Positions 1-12,600 of a stretch of 64,000 bases of DNA are shown here, in pieces. This DNA is from Triticum aestivum. Its lineage: Eukaryota > Streptophyta > Magnoliopsida > Poales > Poaceae. The stretch covers positions 316,170,921 through 316,234,920 of the forward strand of contig NC_057802.1 of assembly GCF_018294505.1 (NCBI RefSeq), written 5' to 3'. The position numbers were made by a program, and so were the translations under genes. The notes beneath the pieces were generated by a model. The model was not told the DNA's origin, searched no databases, and saw nothing but the letters and a program-made list of their open reading frames with translations. Within the stretch, counting starts at the first letter, position 1. Every line of letters begins with the position of its first letter.

Positions 1-767
1 TCACCTCAAGTATACCGCAAGACATACATCATGTGTTCTCATATCTGAATATTCAATCCGACAAGACAAAACTTCAAAGGGTAAAGATTCAGTTCATCAC
101 AACAAGAGTATAGAGGGGAGAAACATGATATGATCCATCTATGTTAACAAAGCCCATGCTATAGATCACGAGAGAGAGAGAGAGAGATTAAACACATAGC
201 TACTAGTACAAACCCTCAGCCCCGAGGGTGGACTACTCCCTCCTCATCGTGGTAGCCGCCAGGATGATGAAGATGGCCACCAGTGATGATTCCCCCCTCC
301 GTCAGGGTGCCGGAAAGGGTCTAGATTGGTTTTCGGTGGCTACAGAGCCTTGCGGCGGCGGAACTTCTGATCTAGGTTAACCCCGAAGGGTTTCGAAATA
401 TTTGGGAATTTATAGTGCAAAGAAGGGGTGCGGGAGGCCACCAAGGTGGGCACAACCCACCTGGGCGCGCCATGGTGGGTTGTGCCCACCTCGGGGCACC
501 CTCCAGGTGCTGCTTTGGCCCATCGGGAGTCTTCTGGACCATAAAAAATCTCCAGAAAGTTTCGCGGTGTTTGGACTCCGTTTGATATTGATTTCCTACG
601 ATGTAAAAAACAAGCAAAAAACAACAGTGGCACTAGGCACCGAGTCAACAGGTTAGTCCCAAAAAATGATATAATGTTGCTATAAAATGATTGTAAAACA
701 TTCAAGAATGATAATAAAACAACATGAATACTTCATAAATTATTGATACGTTGGAGATGTACCATCA
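1..767 (-). mobile_element. LTR fragment of an unclassified Triticeae retrotransposon
   Basis: Read on the minus strand, this begins at 767 with TGATGGTACATCTCCAACG, a variant of the TGATACGTCTCCAACG opening common to a large group of wheat LTRs, and runs off the left edge of the window. A related copy lies at 28783-29385; both share blocks such as CTCAGCCCCGAGGGTG and GCTTGCGGCGGCGGAACT-like sequence. A short GA repeat lies at about 169-188. The open frames inside are short and overlap on both strands with no recognisable domain, so none is called as a gene. Family name not assigned. Confidence 0.65.
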
Positions 768-1268
768 AGTAGACCGTCTCCCGCCTGCATCTACTACCAT
801 TACTCCACACATCGACCGCTATCGAGCGTGCATCTGGAGAATTAATTTCATAAACAATGGAGTTACACCTTAAGTAAGATGACATGATGTAGAGGAATAA
901 ACTCAAGCAATATGATGAAAACCCCATCTTTTTATCCTCGGTGGCAACAATTCAATAGGTGTATCGCTACCCCTATTTTGTCACTGGGCGAAATTACGCA
1001 AGATTGACCCAAAGCTAAGCACCTCTCCCATTGCAAGAAAAACCAATCTAGTTGGCCAAACCAAACCGATAATTCGAAGAGAAATACAAAGATATCAAGT
1101 CATGCATATAAGAATTCAGAGAAGATTCAAATAATATTCATAGATAAGCTGATCATAAATCCATAATTCATCGGATCTCGACAAACACACCGCAAAAGAA
1201 GATTACATCGGATAGATCTCCAAGAACATCGAGGAGAACATGGTATTGAGGATCAAAGAGAGAGTAGA
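768..1268 (-). mobile_element. Second LTR fragment, related family
   Basis: On the minus strand this carries sequence typical of the middle and 3' part of the same broad LTR group: a stretch around 1140-1200 with GTTTGTCGAGATCCGATGAA, and one around 800-830 with GATAGCGGTCGATGTGTGG. It directly abuts the LTR start at 767, so the 1-767 element probably inserted here or the two were joined by deletion. No coding content is seen. Confidence 0.55.
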
Positions 1269-1926
1269 CACTACTGCGGGATGCTGCTAACGTGACACTA
1301 CGATCAGAGACCCTTTGATGAAACTATGTGCGATGCATTAATCGCAAACGGTGATGTAAAAAACCATCAAAAAGATGAAAAACATTTGCGATGGTGGAGC
1401 CATCAAGCACGGTTCCAATTTTAATTGCGTGTGCGATGCAGGGCACACGGTTGATCCATTCGAACGGTTTGCAATGAGGCAGAACAACAAAAACCGACAG
1501 CCATATCAATGTGTGTGCGATAAACAGCACACAATTCACTCCGATGAACTGTTTGCTATTAGGGAGTGCAACAGAAACGGTTAGCCAGATCAAGGTGTGT
1601 GTGATTTACGGCATACGGTTCACTCGGACGAACTGTTTTCGATTAGGGAACACAACAGAAACGGTTCAACTTAACAAGATATGTGTGATATGCGGCATAT
1701 AGTTCACATGGATGAACTATTTGCGATGAGCCAAAAGAACACAAATGAGTTGTGTAAACAAGATGTGTGTGATACGCGGCAAACAGCCGACTCGGATGAA
1801 CTGTTTGCAATGAGAAATTACAACACAGACGGTTAATACAGTTAGTTCATGTGCGATTCTGTGTGTACAAAAAACTTTGATAAATGCAAACTAGTTGCTT
1901 GCGGTGGCTAGGAGTATCACACACGA
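1269..1926. mobile_element. CACTA-like transposon, left subterminal region
   Basis: The segment opens with CACTACTGCGGGATG, compatible with a CACTA-superfamily terminus, and continues into degenerate repeats with motifs such as TGTGCGATG and CGGTT, the usual look of CACTA subterminal regions. It ends where the truncated Maximus-type LTR begins. The matching right-hand portion is probably 27182-28782. The terminal inverted repeat partner was not found, so superfamily assignment rests on the start motif and repeat style. Confidence 0.5.
1428..1850. repeat. About five imperfect 84-bp tandem repeats
   Basis: Units begin near 1428, 1511, 1595, 1679 and 1763. Each has the pattern GTGTGTGATnnnCGGCAnAC, then GGTTCACTCGGATGAACTG, then TTTGCGATnAG, then an ACAACAGAAACGGTT-like tail. 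Divergence between units is substantial. They are interpreted as CACTA subterminal repeats. Confidence 0.75.
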
Positions 1927-2366
1927 TTCGTCTCTGTCACTGAAGAAATTGACTGAACTGTATGAGATTTCCAATGGCTTCACTTGAAGGGATTGGTAGG
2001 TGTAGGATTTTGAGATGAGCACCACTTGGAAACTTTTCCTTAGTTTTTCCTCGACCCCCCTTAACAGTACGGTGTTTCCTATGACTCAAGAAAGGGAAAA
2101 TGAAACTACAAAAACAAAAGTCTTCACGCTTCATGTTCCTTGCATGAATATCAAGTCTGCACGGTCACACCAATTTCTTCACTTTCAAAGTCTTCAGAAA
2201 GCCGAAGTCTTCAGTTGAAGACATTTTTTTTAGGGGTCGACTTTCTCTGTAAATATCGAACTCCTCATAGACTTATAGACCTGTGTACACTCACAAACAC
2301 ATTAGTCCCTTAACCTATAAGTCTTCAATACACCAAAATCACTAAGGGGCACTAGATGCACTTACA
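1927..2366 (-). repeat. Truncated 3' LTR of the Maximus-type element
   Basis: On the minus strand it starts at 2366 with TGTAAGTGCATCTAGTGCCC and matches the first 440 bases or so of the 1,466-base 5' LTR at 25716-27181. Similarity stops near 1927 and CACTA-like repeats follow, so about 1 kb of the LTR is missing. An indel and several substitutions separate the two LTR copies. Confidence 0.85.
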
Positions 2367-2380
2367 ATCTCCCCCTTTTT
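2367..2380 (-). other. Polypurine tract of the Maximus-type element
   Basis: On the minus strand AAAAAGGGGGAGAT lies immediately upstream of the 3' LTR start at 2366, the expected place for plus-strand DNA priming. Similar purine-rich tracts recur at about 2550-2560 and 2823-2838. Confidence 0.75.
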
Positions 2381-2891
2381 GGTGATTGATGACAATATAG
2401 GTTACGTTTTCAATGGGGATAAACATATGAAGTGTAAATACTGATGTTGAGGAATTTGATTGCAAGATATAGAAGAACTCCCCCTGAAGATGTGCATATG
2501 TGAGGAATTTGCTTTTGAAAAGCAATGCACATTGAAGAGTAGAATCATAGAGATCTCCCCCTATATCTTGTAATTCATACATGCATTTAACATATAATAT
2601 GAAGAGTTTGAAATGCATGATGAAATACGGTGACTGATGTAATTCAGCATGCGTGCATTAACATATATGAGGAAATGGCGTGCAGAAGAACATAGCGAAA
2701 GTATCAGACCACCATCGGAGTTAAGATTACAACTCGATCCAACAAAGTTTTCAAAAGAATGAGAGTTGTAACTTAGCAAAAAAAACGCCCACATATAGAC
2801 CCGCTTGAAGACTAACTTAAATTTCTCCCCCTTTTTCATCGAATGACCAAAAGGGACAAAAAATGAGGATTAACGCCCCTGAAGAATATCA

Positions 2892-5800
2892 TCATGAAGT
2901 CGATGGAGGAGCGCCAATGTTGTTGGGGTCGGTTATTGAAGTAGGGCCTGCCGCAGTGTCATCCAAGTCTTCATTTTCATCAGTCTCGCGCGATGAAGAA
3001 TAAGAGCTGGCCACCAAGTGAGGAACTTTGACCTTCTTGAATTTCTTCGAAGGAGGCCGAGACCAGTCAAAGTCCTGCTTGAAGCCCATCTATTTTAGAT
3101 CTTCTTCACCGTAGAGATGAGATAGAACAGCCTAGGTGCGATCAGAGACTTCATGGAGATAGTAATGGTTCTTCTTCACTGAATTCTAAGTGATGGTCAT
3201 GTTCTGAAGAATTGAACCAAACTTTCTCTTGACCCACTTGTGGTTGCGAGCGACCTTCTGGTGAAGACTGAGGAGAAGCTCACGATAAGTCATCACCCTT
3301 GGAGCTCTGCCTTGAGGATTTTGCTTAGAAGCATTGGCGGCAGAGTCATGAGTGGCAGAGTCATCATTTGTGGAGTAGGATGCAGCTTTGCGAAACTGTC
3401 CATCCAATGGACGAATGCCTTCATCAATAATTGCAGTCGCCTTGCCCTTCTCATCAGCTGAGGAAAATGTCCGCTTAAGGACTTCAATAGGGGGCAAGTA
3501 GCTGCCATGGTTATGAGTGTCAGCCTTGTAATTGATTGAAGACCTTGATTTAAGGAATCTCATAATCCAAGGAGCGTAAGGCTTCAACTCAAAAGGTGAC
3601 AATGAAACATTTGCCAGAGTCCTTATGAAGAAATCATGGTAGTTGATTGGAACGCCATGAATGATGTTGAATAGCAAATTCTTCATGATGCCAACGACTT
3701 CTTCATTAGAATCATGACCTTTGATAGGACTCAGGGTCTTGGTCAGAATTTGATACACAGTCCTCGGCACATATTGCAATTCCTTCACAAGGAATTTGGT
3801 TCTGGGGGCTTGACCAGGCTTCAGCGGCTTCATCAACACTTGCATGTAATGATCAGATAGCTCAGGTTCATGGTAGATGAGTTGCGCACCTTCAAGGGGA
3901 GGACTGACAGGCAGGGCATGAAGCAATTCAGAGGCCGGTGCTTTATAGTGCATGTTTTCTGTCATCCAATCCAGCACCCATGAATTCACATCTTCAGCAT
4001 TGCCGGTGATATGCAGTGTGGCGTAGAACTGAAGAATTAGTTCTTCATTCCAGTCAACAATGTCAGTGCAGAAGTTGAGCAGCCCTGCGTCATGAAGAAC
4101 ACTAAGGACTGGGGTGAAGCAAGGCAGCGACTCTATATCAACATGAGGAATATGCTCATGGTCGAAGATCTTGTCTTTGTCGAAAAGGAGTGAAGAGTAG
4201 AAGTTCGCCTGGCTAGCTATCCAGAAACGCTTCCTTCGAAGACGAGCAGAGTCATATGGGTTGTAGTCAGTGAAGAATACATGCTTGTGAAAGAAGTCAT
4301 CAGCCTTGAACTTTTGCTTCTTTGAGAAAGGATTCTTCAGCTTGGGCTGAGGAGTATCAGTCAATGTCTTCCCAGCCTCAGGAATCACAGCCTCAGCAGC
4401 CGCAGGCTGAGGAATTTTGGTGCCAACATCTTCAGTGGCAGCCTGGGTCTCCATCTCTTCAGCAGTGTTAACATCAGCACTAGTGGCTGGAATAACTTCA
4501 GGAACGGTAAGAAGTGAAGCTTGAGGTTCATCAGAGCCCATATGAATTTCTTCAGTCTGGATAGGGGACTGAGGAATCTGTTGCAGTGGGGTGAACATTG
4601 GAGAGTTAGGGTGATGACTTTCCCAATAGTCATCGTTCAGAACAGGAGTGGTGCTCCCAATGTCCACGTCTTCATATTCTTCATTAATTTCTTCAACGCC
4701 TGCCTCTTCAGCGGTGAACTGAGGCATGGGCGATGATACCTGTGGGGTTGAAGGGATATCATCCACTTCAATTTCTTCGTCCAACTGCTCTGACGAAGCA
4801 ACAGAAGGAATATCTTCATCAGATCCGCTTGGGATCTCATAATCCTCACCAAAGGGAACGATTTCCTTTGATGGCATGCTCGAAACAGGAATATCATCAA
4901 TTGGATTCTCAAATGAGCTTGTCAAAGTCTTTGTCTTCTTTGGTGCTGAATACTCTGAGGAAGCAGATGCTTTCCTTTTCTTCATAGCTGCTCGCTCCGC
5001 AGCTTTGGTTTTCTTCGCTTCTGAAGCAGAAGGAAGAACTGGACTAGGCGTTGCTGCAGGAGGAGCAAAGGAAATTGGTTCATTTTCCTCAGCCACAACC
5101 GATGCAGTTGCCCTGGCTTGTTCAGGTTCTTCAGGCGTAGCGACAGATGCTTCAGCTGGCCTGGCTTGCTCTTCAGGCACAACACTAGTGGTTGCCCTGA
5201 CAATTTCATCAGCGGCTGGAATAGCTTCATCAGCCCTGGTACTTGCAGTTTCATCAGCAGCCTGATTTTCATCAGCGGTGCTGGCATGTTCTTCAGTGGG
5301 CTGAGCAGATGCTTCAGCCTGAGGAGATTCATGTCGCGATGAAGCAGCAACATTTGAAGTGAATTTTTCAGCTATCTTTACAAATCTAACTTTGGCTCCA
5401 AGCCAATCTGCATGGTAGGCTTGGAATTCATCATTGAGTCCCTTGATCTCTGCTTGTGCAACCACAAGTTCATCAGTTTTCATTTTGACAATGTTTTTCT
5501 TCAGAAAGCGCTCCTTTTTGTATTGAGCTTTCTTTAGCTGTCTGGCCTTCTCATATTTCCACTTTTCTTCGCCAATGAAGGCGGTTAGCATGTGACTCTG
5601 GCCAGGAGTGAGCTTGAAGTCTGGCATAGGTGTGTAGGGGTCCTTGTGCCAGAGATCAATGTACTCAAGGATCAACTTGGGATCCAGACGAAGAGGCACT
5701 TCACTTCCTTTGGCTCTAGCGACCCTTTGTTGTCTATCTCTGATGATTTCAGCGAGTTCTTCATCATCAGCTTCGTCATCACTGGACGGCACATGAAAGG

Positions 5801-6486
5801 CAACCTGCTTCTTGTGAGGACTTGGTCTAGAGCCTCGTCCAGCAGTGGCCTTGGTCTTCAGCAGAGTGGGGCCTGTTCAGGATTGCAGAGGAGCTGAAGA
5901 ACTTGCAGTGGCTTTGACACGAGGCAAGATGCACAGGTGCTGAGGACTTTGCCGGAGGAGCTAAGGGCTTTGCAACTTGAGAAACTGGAGTAGCGTGAGG
6001 AATTTGCCGTGAGGGCATTGATGAGCTGGGCCTTGAGGGCATTGTTGAAGAACTGGGCTTGCGAGTTGGCTTCTTTTGCATAGATTTCCTGGGCTTGCTA
6101 GCAGAAGCCTCAGCAGTAGCAGCAGCAGAGTCTTCATTGAATTTCCTCACTGCTTCTTCAGCCATTTTGGCTAGCTTCGCTTGCCATTTTGCCCATTCAT
6201 CAGGATAGTCCTCACCGCGCTTGAGGCTGGTGGGATCAGCTTCTTGGCCAGGTGCCAATGGAGGTCTTGGGCAAGGAGGGTGAAGAGCGAATTTCTTCAT
6301 GTACTTTGGAGTGACATACCTGTACTTCCTCCATTCCCGTGCCCATCTCCGTTCAATCCTTTGTATGCACACCTTGCCCTGATTCTTGTTCTCCTTGCCA
6401 TGTTTGGCCTCATCAGGAGTACAATATTCTTCATAAATGTCCTCAGGGATTTCAAATGCTGTGTTGACTTCCAGTTTCTTGCCTCC
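2892..6486 (-). pseudogene. Post-pol (env-like position) ORF of the Maximus-type element, main part
   Basis: This is the large ORF between pol and the 3' LTR, typical of SIRE/Maximus elements, where it is often called env-like; its function is not established. The longest open stretch is 3186-5792. The frame continues upstream through 5827-6486 after a frameshift near 5830-5880. It also extends downstream past the stop at 3186 to about 2892, where the Lys/Pro-rich tail resumes after further stops. The N-terminal part is basic with SKPRKS-type Ser/Pro/Lys stretches. The middle is very rich in Ala, Glu and Pro with repeated ADE and EEQA segments. The C-terminal 350 residues look globular. I see no clear signal peptide. 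It is split from its start codon by the Gypsy insertion at 6487 and is therefore dead as a gene. Confidence 0.7.
6482..6486. other. Target-site duplication CCTCC (left copy)
   Basis: The five bases before the 5' LTR at 6487 are CCTCC, identical to 20009-20013 directly after the 3' LTR. Removing the element and one copy restores the reading frame of the interrupted Maximus ORF. Confidence 0.9.
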
Positions 6487-7007
6487 TGTTGGGGATATTA
6501 CCACTGGGCGTAAACCGGCCAGGAGAGGCCGGGTTAACCCCATGGTAGTTCACTATATCTGAAGCCCATGAAGACAGACGGTGACGCTTTATGAAGGCCC
6601 AGGGCCCAAAGCCGGTTTAAGGCCTGTGGACATAAACCGGCATTGATATGTAAACTTGTGTTGTAAGATAGAAAGAGTAGAGACCGAGCCGGACACGTTT
6701 ATGAGCCGGCCTCGGGATTCTGTAAACCGACGGGCGTCAACCCATGTATATAAGGGGACGACCCGGCGGCGGTTCAAGAACAACAGACAACAACTCGAGA
6801 CTCAGGCAAAGCGTATTCGCTCCCTGGTCATCGAAACCCTAGCAATTCCACAACAACTGGATTAGGCTTTTACCTTCACTGCAAGGGGCCGAACCAGTAT
6901 AAACTCTCTGCGTCCCTTGTCCTCTTTAACCCCTTTAAGCTAACCCGCGCGATGGCTCCACGACTAAGTCCTTTCCTTAGGACATCTGCCGTGACAAAAC
7001 CACGATC
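6487..7007 (+). repeat. 5' LTR of the Tat-lineage Gypsy element
   Basis: Starts TGTTGGGGATATTACCACTG and closely matches 19488-20008. A promoter-like TATATAAGG lies near 6747, and the 3' end carries CCGAACCAGTATAAACTC-like sequence. The last two bases differ from the CA of the 3' copy. Confidence 0.88.
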
Positions 7008-7009
7008 GT

Positions 7010-7027
7010 TGGCGCCCACCGTGGGGC
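7010..7027 (+). other. Primer-binding site
   Basis: TGGCGCCCACCGTGGGGC lies two bases after the 5' LTR. It resembles the tRNA-Lys-type primer-binding sequences of Tat-lineage elements. Confidence 0.7.
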
Positions 7028-7095
7028 TATCACACGATGGTTTCGAGTTCTTAGAGGGCAGCTTCGAAGGACTCAAGGGCTACGCTGTAGGCCGG

Positions 7096-9457
7096 ATGAC
7101 CAAGAGTCATCGCGGCAAGGTCTACATCGACGATGCAGGCTGGGGCCCCGAGGCCGGCTCAATCGAGTATGGGTACCAGGTCCCCTTTGGTGGCATACAC
7201 GTTTTCATTGGCAAGATCGGCGAACCGGGCCCTGAGCCGGACATCTGCACCGACCTCATCGAAATGGCTCAGCGTGCGAGATCTGCCCGGGTCAAGCCTG
7301 TCATGAAGCGTGCCTTCGTGGGAGTCATCCACAGAGGGGAATCTGAGGATAGATCGGACTCTGGTGGTGAAACCGTCGTTTATTCCGGCGATGAGTCATC
7401 GACTGGAGAGACCGAATCGTTATATCAGTTGCAAGATGGCTGGATTGGGGGCAGTTCCGATGGCGATAGTATTCCGGACCCCTTTGATCTGCCAAACCGG
7501 GTTGCGATCTTCATGGCTGGTACACAACCAGCGCTCCACTCTTCGACCGCAGCGGCGGTGATTTCCGGATCAACAGCGGTGACAGCAGCCAGGGCAGGAG
7601 GCCCTGTGTGACCGCCAGCTCTGGTTCTGTCTGATTTGTTTGACACTTTGGCAACGCTGATGGCGGAGGTTAACCCGGCGGATCAAGACGCACATAATGC
7701 AGAGATCGCGAAGGTGAAAGATCAGATCACCCAGGCCAAGGCCGACCTGGCAGCAGAGGATACCAGGATGGCTGCAGAATGAGCCGCATTGGATGCACAG
7801 GCTTACCGGCTTATGCTGGATCAGAGTGCATCGAATGATGTCCTGAAAAGGAGGTACCGATCTCGCCTGCCGCCGGTTTATGAAGCTAGGAACCTCTTTA
7901 ATACCCCAGGAGCAGGGACCAGTAATCCGCCGGTGGTAAACCGGGCGGAGGCACCTGGAGCGGGGGCGCCGGTTCAGCCGCATTCCGTGGATCCGCCTCG
8001 CCAGAACAACATTGTAACACAGCATGTCCCGACACCACCAGGTCATTACTCTAACCCGATGGACAACATTGTCGCTGCCGCTTCATGGCTGGCGGCCATC
8101 CCGATCGAAGGCGAGTCTCCGGCGGCGGTCGAGACACATCGGGTTAGGGAGCTTCTTCAGACAGCCTTGGTTCAGCAGGAGGCTTATTCATATAGTCGCG
8201 ATCAGATCCATTCCACTCCCCACCCAAGCCGGAGTTACAGCAGGCGTATGGATGAACCGGCAGTGTCAAGCAACGCGCGGAACCGTGATCCGCCCCGTGG
8301 CAATAACCCGGTGGGTTGTGCTGGTGATGCTCAGGAGGTGGTGGACCGGGTTCGAGCACGTAGAGAGGCCGAGTTAGCGACGCAGCATGAAGCCCGTCAG
8401 CTTACTCCGGTTCGTCCAACCACGTCGGTGGAACCAGAAGTTACTTCTAGTTCTTTGGGAGTACCGTGTCTTGTCCCAGCGTTGCGCAATGTGCGCCTGC
8501 CCAAGGATTTCAAAGGCCCGCGCAAGGTGCCGAATTACACCGCCGATTTGTCCCCTGAGACATGGGTCAAAAGCTATGAGATGGCCATGGAGATGCTGGA
8601 TGTGGACGATGCGGCGTGTGCGAAATACTTCACTATGATGCTAGAGGGGACGGCCCGCACTTGGCTGAAGAGCTTACCGGCTAATTCTATCAGGTCATGG
8701 GGCTGAGTTGAGAGCCCGGTTTATCCAGAATTTCAAGGATGCATGCAAGCAGCCCATGTCGATTATGGACTTAGCTGCCTGTGTCCAGGAAGAAGGAGAG
8801 TCAACAACCCGTTGGGTGCGCCGGGTTTCAGAGATTTTGCATTCATCGGACCGCATCAACGCTGATACCGCAGTTTTAACATTGGAAGGCAATTGCCGGT
8901 TTGAACCCCTGAAGTTGAAGTTGGGACGGCTCAAACGTCATTGTAATGACATGGGAACTCTCATGGCCGCTCTGGTGAAGTATGCCGACTCTGATAGTAC
9001 CAAGGATCCCGAGTCTGACGATGATAAGACAGGGAAGGGAAAAAGGAGCGGCAACGCCAAGGGACAGCACCACAACCCGGCGGGTCATGGAAACGGCGGC
9101 AAGCGTAAGGCGGACCACAATTTAGACTTTGTGGCTAATACCAACACACAGGACATGGGCCGGCGGCGTAAGGGTAAACCGCCCCAGCGCGGTGGAGGGC
9201 CAAGTCCTAATCCGGACCGCATGTCTTATCTATTGAATCAGCCTTGCCCAAAGCATGGGACGAAGGAGAACCCGTCTACACACCTCTGGAAAGATTGTTA
9301 CATCATGCAAGAGTTCAAAAACTCTGATGTTTCCGGTATGATCATGGACCGGGTGGCGGTTCAGGCTCCGGATCTCATGGGCCGGGTTACGGTGGTTATA
9401 ATAATCATGGGAATCAGCAACAGCAGCAGCATCAATCGGGTTACCAGAGCAACCTGA
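7096..9457 (+). pseudogene. gag of the Tat-lineage Gypsy element
   Basis: One frame runs through 7096-8706 but is broken by TGA codons at 7609 and 7780. An extra G near 8700 then shifts it into the frame of 8708-9457. The retrotransposon Gag core is visible across the break: PETWVKSYEMAMEMLDVDD, the ARTWLKSLPANSIRSW block, then ELRARFIQNFKDA. Downstream is a Gly/Lys/Asn-rich basic stretch and a CPKHGTKENPSTHLWKDC block that resembles the nucleic-acid-binding end of Tat gag proteins. The start is uncertain; ATG at 7096 is the first in the right frame after the primer site region. Confidence 0.75.
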
Positions 9458-9663
9458 AACAATTGAATAGCGGGCAGTATCATGTCTTCACCACTAGCCT
9501 GGACGAGCGCCATCAAAAGCTTCATAAAAGGGCAGTGAACTCCGTTGAACCGGTGGTTCCCCAGTACTTACGTTGGTCGGAATAGCCTATTGTGTGGAGT
9601 CGAGAGGATCATCCGCCCCGGGTTGATAATCCGGGCCATCTGGCATTGGTGGTGGCACCTTAG

Positions 9664-12600
9664 GTGGGAGGTTATAAGTTCACCAAGGTACTCATGGACG
9701 GGGGGAGTAGTATCAATATCCTTTATTATGAGACCTTCCGTCGCATGGGGTTAACAGATAAAAATCTTAAACCGTCCAATACGGTGTTCCATGGTGTGGT
9801 GCCTGGTAAATCAGCATATCCTGTTGGTAAAATAGCTCTGGAGGTGGCTTTTGGAGATAAGCATGACTCAAGATCAGAAACTTTGACCTTTGAAGTGGTG
9901 AAAATCAAAAGCCCGTATCATGCCCTGTTTGGACGGCCAGCTTATGCTAAGTTTATGGCACGGCCTTGTTATGTCTATCTGCAGCTCAAGATGCCAGGTC
10001 ACAAGGGAACTATAACAGTGCATGGGAGCCGCAAGATCGCTTTGGAGTGTGAAGAAGGTGATGCGACTTATGCTGAGTCGATTTGTGCAACAGAAGAGTT
10101 GAAGTTTTACAAAGACAATGTTGATCCGGCAGATATGACTTCATTGAAGAAACCAACTACAGAGCATGATCCGGCCCTGAAGTTAAAATCGGCTGATGAG
10201 ACTAAGCTTGTTGACTTTGTGCCCGGCGATTCGTCCAAGCAGTTTAACATCAGCGCTAACTTGGATCCAAAATAGGAAAGCACGCTCACCGAGTTCATCT
10301 GTGAGAATCGGGACATCTTTGCGTGGAAGCCTTCTGACATGCCAGGTGTACCGAGAGAACTCGATGAGCACACTCTCAATGTTGATCCCAAGTATAAACC
10401 GGTCAAGCAGCTTCTCCGCCGGTTCAATGAAGAAAGACGCAAGGCTATTGGAGAAGAAGTAGCCAGGCTCTTGGCGGCTGGATTTAGCGTTGAAGTATTT
10501 CGTCCTGAGTGGTTGACTAATCCAGTGCTGGTCCTTAAGAAGAACGGTACTTGGTGTATGTCTGTGGACTACACAGATCTCAACAAAGCTTGTCCAGCAG
10601 ATCCTTTTGCCCTCCCCCGTATTGATCAAATTATTGATGCTATGGCGGGTTGCGAGCGTTTAAGCTTTTTGGATGCATATTCTGGTTATCATCAGATCAA
10701 AATGGCAGTTAAGGATCAGGAGAAGACAGCCTTCATAACTCCCTTGGGAGCCTTCTGCTATGTGTCCATGCCCTTTGGGCTCAAGAGTTCCCAGGTGACT
10801 TATCAACGGTGTGTGCAGAATTGTCTTCATAAACAGATCGGCCACAATGTTCACGCCTATGTGGATGATATTGTGGTGAAATCAAGGAAGAAGGAGACAT
10901 TGATTGATGACCTGAAGGAAACCTTTGATAACCTGCGGGTTTATAAAATGATGCTTAATCCGGCCAAGTGCGTCTTTGGTGTACCTACAGGCAAACTCTT
11001 GGATTTTTTGGTGTCTAACAGGGGCATTGAAGCTCATCCGGAAAAGATCAAAGCCATCACCTCCTTGGCCAAACCGAAGTGTATCAATGATGTTCAACGC
11101 CTGGCAGGCCGGATTGCCGCGTTGAGCCGGTTTATCAGTCGCCTGGGCGAGAAGGCCATCCCTTTATATCAGATGCTGAAGAAAACGGATAACTTCGTCT
11201 GGAGTGACGCCGCTAATGAAGCATTTGAGGACTTAACGGCAGTTGGCTAATTCGCCGGTTCTCGCTGCTCCGGTTGACAAGGAGCCATTGTTGCTATATG
11301 TGGCAGCTAATGCCCGGGCTGTTAGTGTGGCTATTGTGGTGGAACGCAAGGAGGCAGGAAAGGAATATCCGGTTCAGCGGCCGGTTTACTATATTAGTGA
11401 GGTACTTATTGAGTCCAAGCAGAGGTACCCGCATTGGCAGAAATTGGTGTATGGAGTTTTCATGGCAAGCCGAAAGCTTAAGCAATATTTCCAAGGTCAT
11501 CCCATCACGGTGGTCAGCTCTGCTCCTTTGGGGGATATAATCCAGAACAGGGAAGCAACTGGCCGGATTGCTAAGTGGGCTATCGAGCTTGGGCCTCACG
11601 GGTTGAAATACATACGCCGAACGGCGATCAAATCTCAGGCACTTGTGGATTTCATCAATGATTGGACAAAACTACAAGCACCAGAAGAGAAGCCGGATCA
11701 TACTTATTGGACTATTCATTTTGATGGGTCCAGGCAATTGGAGGGCTCGGGGGCTAGAGTCGTATTAACTTCCCCACGAGGTGATAAGTTTTGTTATGTT
11801 CTCCGTTTACTGTTCCCTTGCACTAACAATGCAGCTGAATATGAGGCTTTACTCCATGGTCTTCGGATGGCTAAGGAGATGAACCTAAGCCGAGTTAAGT
11901 GCTTCGGTGGCTCGGATCTGGTGGCTCAACAAGTGTCCGACACTTGGGATTCCAAGGACCCACTCATGGCAGCATATCGTCATGAGGTGGATATTGTTGC
12001 AGGTCACTTTAAAGGTTATCAGGTGGATCATGTGGACCGGCGGAAGAATGAGGCGGCGGACGCTTTAAGCCGCCTGGGTTCCCAACATAAACCGGTTCCA
12101 CCTAATGTCTTCCTGGATGTTTTGCATAATCCGTCCGTCAAGCTCCCTGGTGAAGAGGATTTGGCTATTCCTGATCCGGAAGCTCAGTTGGTGGCGGCTC
12201 TTCATGTTATCCCGGATTGGACGGTTCCATATCTAGCGTATATGAACCGGGGCGAGTTACCAGAGGATGAAACTTTGGCCAGGCAGATAATCCGGCGGTC
12301 CAAGTCCATGACTATTATCAATGGAGAGTTACATCATTGCAGTGTGACAGGGGCGTTTCAACGATGTGTGTCTCCTGAAGAAGGCCGTGAAATTTTGCGT
12401 GAGATCCACGAAGGAGATTGTGGTCACCACGCCGGTTCAAAGTCTTGGGTGGCCAAGGCGTTTCGTCACGGTTTCTATTGGTTGACAGCTCATGCTGATG
12501 CCGAGGACTTGGTCAAAAGATGTGATGGCTGTCAGAAATTTTCAAGGCGCCCTCACGTACCAGCTCAAGAATTGAGAATGATTCCAATCACCTGTCCATT

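Noticed and set aside
340..705. A 121-codon minus-strand gene
   Set aside because: It lies entirely in an LTR fragment, overlaps frames on both strands and has no domain.
1428..1850. CRISPR-like array or centromeric satellite
   Set aside because: The 84-bp units are fully degenerate with no invariant repeat and unique spacer pattern, the genome is plant nuclear, and the repeats fit CACTA subterminal sequence.
3186..5792. An 868-residue host protein
   Set aside because: It lies between pol and the 3' LTR of a Copia element in the same strand, where Maximus/SIRE elements carry such an ORF, and its start codon is on the far side of a transposon insertion.
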